This document shows positions 63,365-64,000 of a stretch of 64,000 nt of DNA, one piece after another. Each line of letters begins with the position of its first letter. Position 1 is the first letter of the stretch. A program made the position numbers and the translations under genes. This DNA is from Lachnospiraceae bacterium (GTDB lineage: Bacteria > Bacillota > Clostridia > Lachnospirales > Lachnospiraceae). Location: NCBI GenBank assembly GCA_910574865.1, contig CAJTDN010000008.1, positions 1 through 64,000 on the forward strand, given 5' to 3'. The notes below the pieces were generated by a model. It was not told the origin of the DNA, did not search any database, and saw only the letters and a list, made by a program, of their open reading frames with translations.

Positions 63365-63395
63365 GGGGAGACGTTTTAAACGGCTCCCCTTTTTT
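63365..63395 (+). terminator. Second terminator of hpf
   Basis: GGGGAG-CGTTT pairs with AAACG-CTCCCC (one mismatch) and is followed by TTTTTT, 20 bases beyond the first terminator: a tandem arrangement. Confidence 0.75.
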
Positions 63396-63489
63396 GTCTT
63401 TCTTCAGCCAAAAGCCGCCCCTGCGGCCTCGCGCTGTAAGCCGCGCCTTTCACCGCTCTATCCTCACGCCACGAGACTCCGTTTCTTTT

Positions 63490-64000
63490 TCACCCCAGTA
63501 CTTTCCGTCCCCCGTCAATCTCGGCAAAGAAACACTCGCGCACACGTGTCATTTTTGCCTGCGCGCTCGTCGCCTCCGTGATTTCTTTCCGAAGCCTCCC
63601 CTCTTCCTCCTCCGAAACCAGCACGTCCAATTCCACCGTTTCCGTATAACGGGAGTCCGTCGGGAGAATTCCCCTTTGCCCAAGCAGGTATTGGATTTTC
63701 CCCAATCCCGTATAATCCGTCGTGATATTCAACAAAAACCCGCGTTCCCTGCAAATCACGGTGCTCGCCAAGATTGCTTCCTTGGCGGCCCGAGAATACG
63801 CCCGCACCAACCCGCCGGTTCCCAAGAGCGTCCCGCCAAAATAGCGTATGACGATGACCATCACGCCATGCAGCCCCTGCCCCCGTATCACCTCGAGGAT
63901 TGGCTTGCCCGCCGTACCCGAAGGTTCCCCGTCGTCACTGAAACGCTCCTGCACCTGCCCTTCGCCCATGCTATATGCCCAGCAATGATGCCTGGCGTCC
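63490..64000 (-). CDS. IMPACT/YigZ family protein (5' end beyond the window)
   Basis: Partial gene read from the right edge: the frame is open through 64000. The part seen is 170 residues and begins within DARHHCWAYSMGEGQVQERFSDDGEPSGTAGKPIL-type sequence, the signature of the UPF0029/IMPACT domain (DGEPSGTAGKP and VIRYFGGTLLGTGGLVRAY). The C-terminal half matches the YigZ ferredoxin-like domain. The ATG at 63967 is internal. E. coli YigZ and yeast Yih1/IMPACT bind nucleic acid or GCN1; the bacterial role is unclear. Convergent with hpf. Confidence 0.92.
   Translation of the reverse strand, partial: DARHHCWAYSMGEGQVQERFSDDGEPSGTAGKPILEVIRGQGLHGVMVIVIRYFGGTLLGTGGLVRAYSRAAKEAILASTVICRERGFLLNITTDYTGLGKIQYLLGQRGILPTDSRYTETVELDVLVSEEEEGRLRKEITEATSAQAKMTRVRECFFAEIDGGRKVLG

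Overview
The window looks like a chromosomal segment of a Firmicute of the Lachnospiraceae type (class Clostridia). The grounds are the gene content and order (tig-clpP-clpX-lon-engB, recD2-comF, secA-prfB, a cdaA-cdaR locus, class III fructose bisphosphatase, long-form hpf), strong purine-rich Shine-Dalgarno sites, LexA boxes of the GAAC-N4-GTTC kind and choline-binding-type cell wall repeats. Almost every gene is on the minus strand. I saw no rRNA, tRNA, CRISPR array, prophage or complete insertion sequence.

Layout, left to right. 1-8.6 kb is a cell envelope block: two cell-wall-repeat proteins (one cut short), a YfhO-type membrane protein, a GH25 muramidase, a polyprenyl-phosphate type glycosyltransferase and an LCP ligase. 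8.6-13.4 kb continues upstream in the same direction with HPr, cdaR, cdaA (c-di-AMP synthesis), two membrane proteins and comF. 13.4-22 kb holds recD2, an MreB homologue, uvrA and uvrB, with a LexA box upstream of uvrB. 22-28 kb is a three-gene signalling operon: a lone receiver, a hybrid kinase with HPt, and a hybrid kinase fused to a DegV domain. 28-31 kb has a siroheme reductase and an AI-2E-family exporter. 31-37.5 kb is the proteostasis cluster engB, lon, clpX, clpP, tig.

37.5-50 kb has a DJ-1 protein, a CYTH protein, homoserine dehydrogenase, prfB with a programmed +1 frameshift (unusually at UAA), secA, a eukaryotic-type HisA, a small repeat-rich lipoprotein, class III FBPase, dapB and a tandem OB-fold protein. 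50-55 kb is accessory: small or secreted proteins of unknown function and two paralogous HTH proteins with membrane tails. 55.7-60.4 kb is an mglBAC sugar importer whose permease has a long coiled-coil N-terminal extension. 60.7-63.3 kb is plus-strand typA and hpf, and a partial yigZ runs off the right edge.

The two strongest leads for something new are the kinase-receiver-DegV fusion in its operon, and a set of highly structured intergenic elements: a ~250 bp repeat present twice in inverted orientation plus a solo end, a 279 bp three-arm cruciform element with 27 bp terminal inverted repeats, a hairpin cluster between mglA and mglC, and two further structured spacers. How the operons work together is inferred from gene neighbourhood only.
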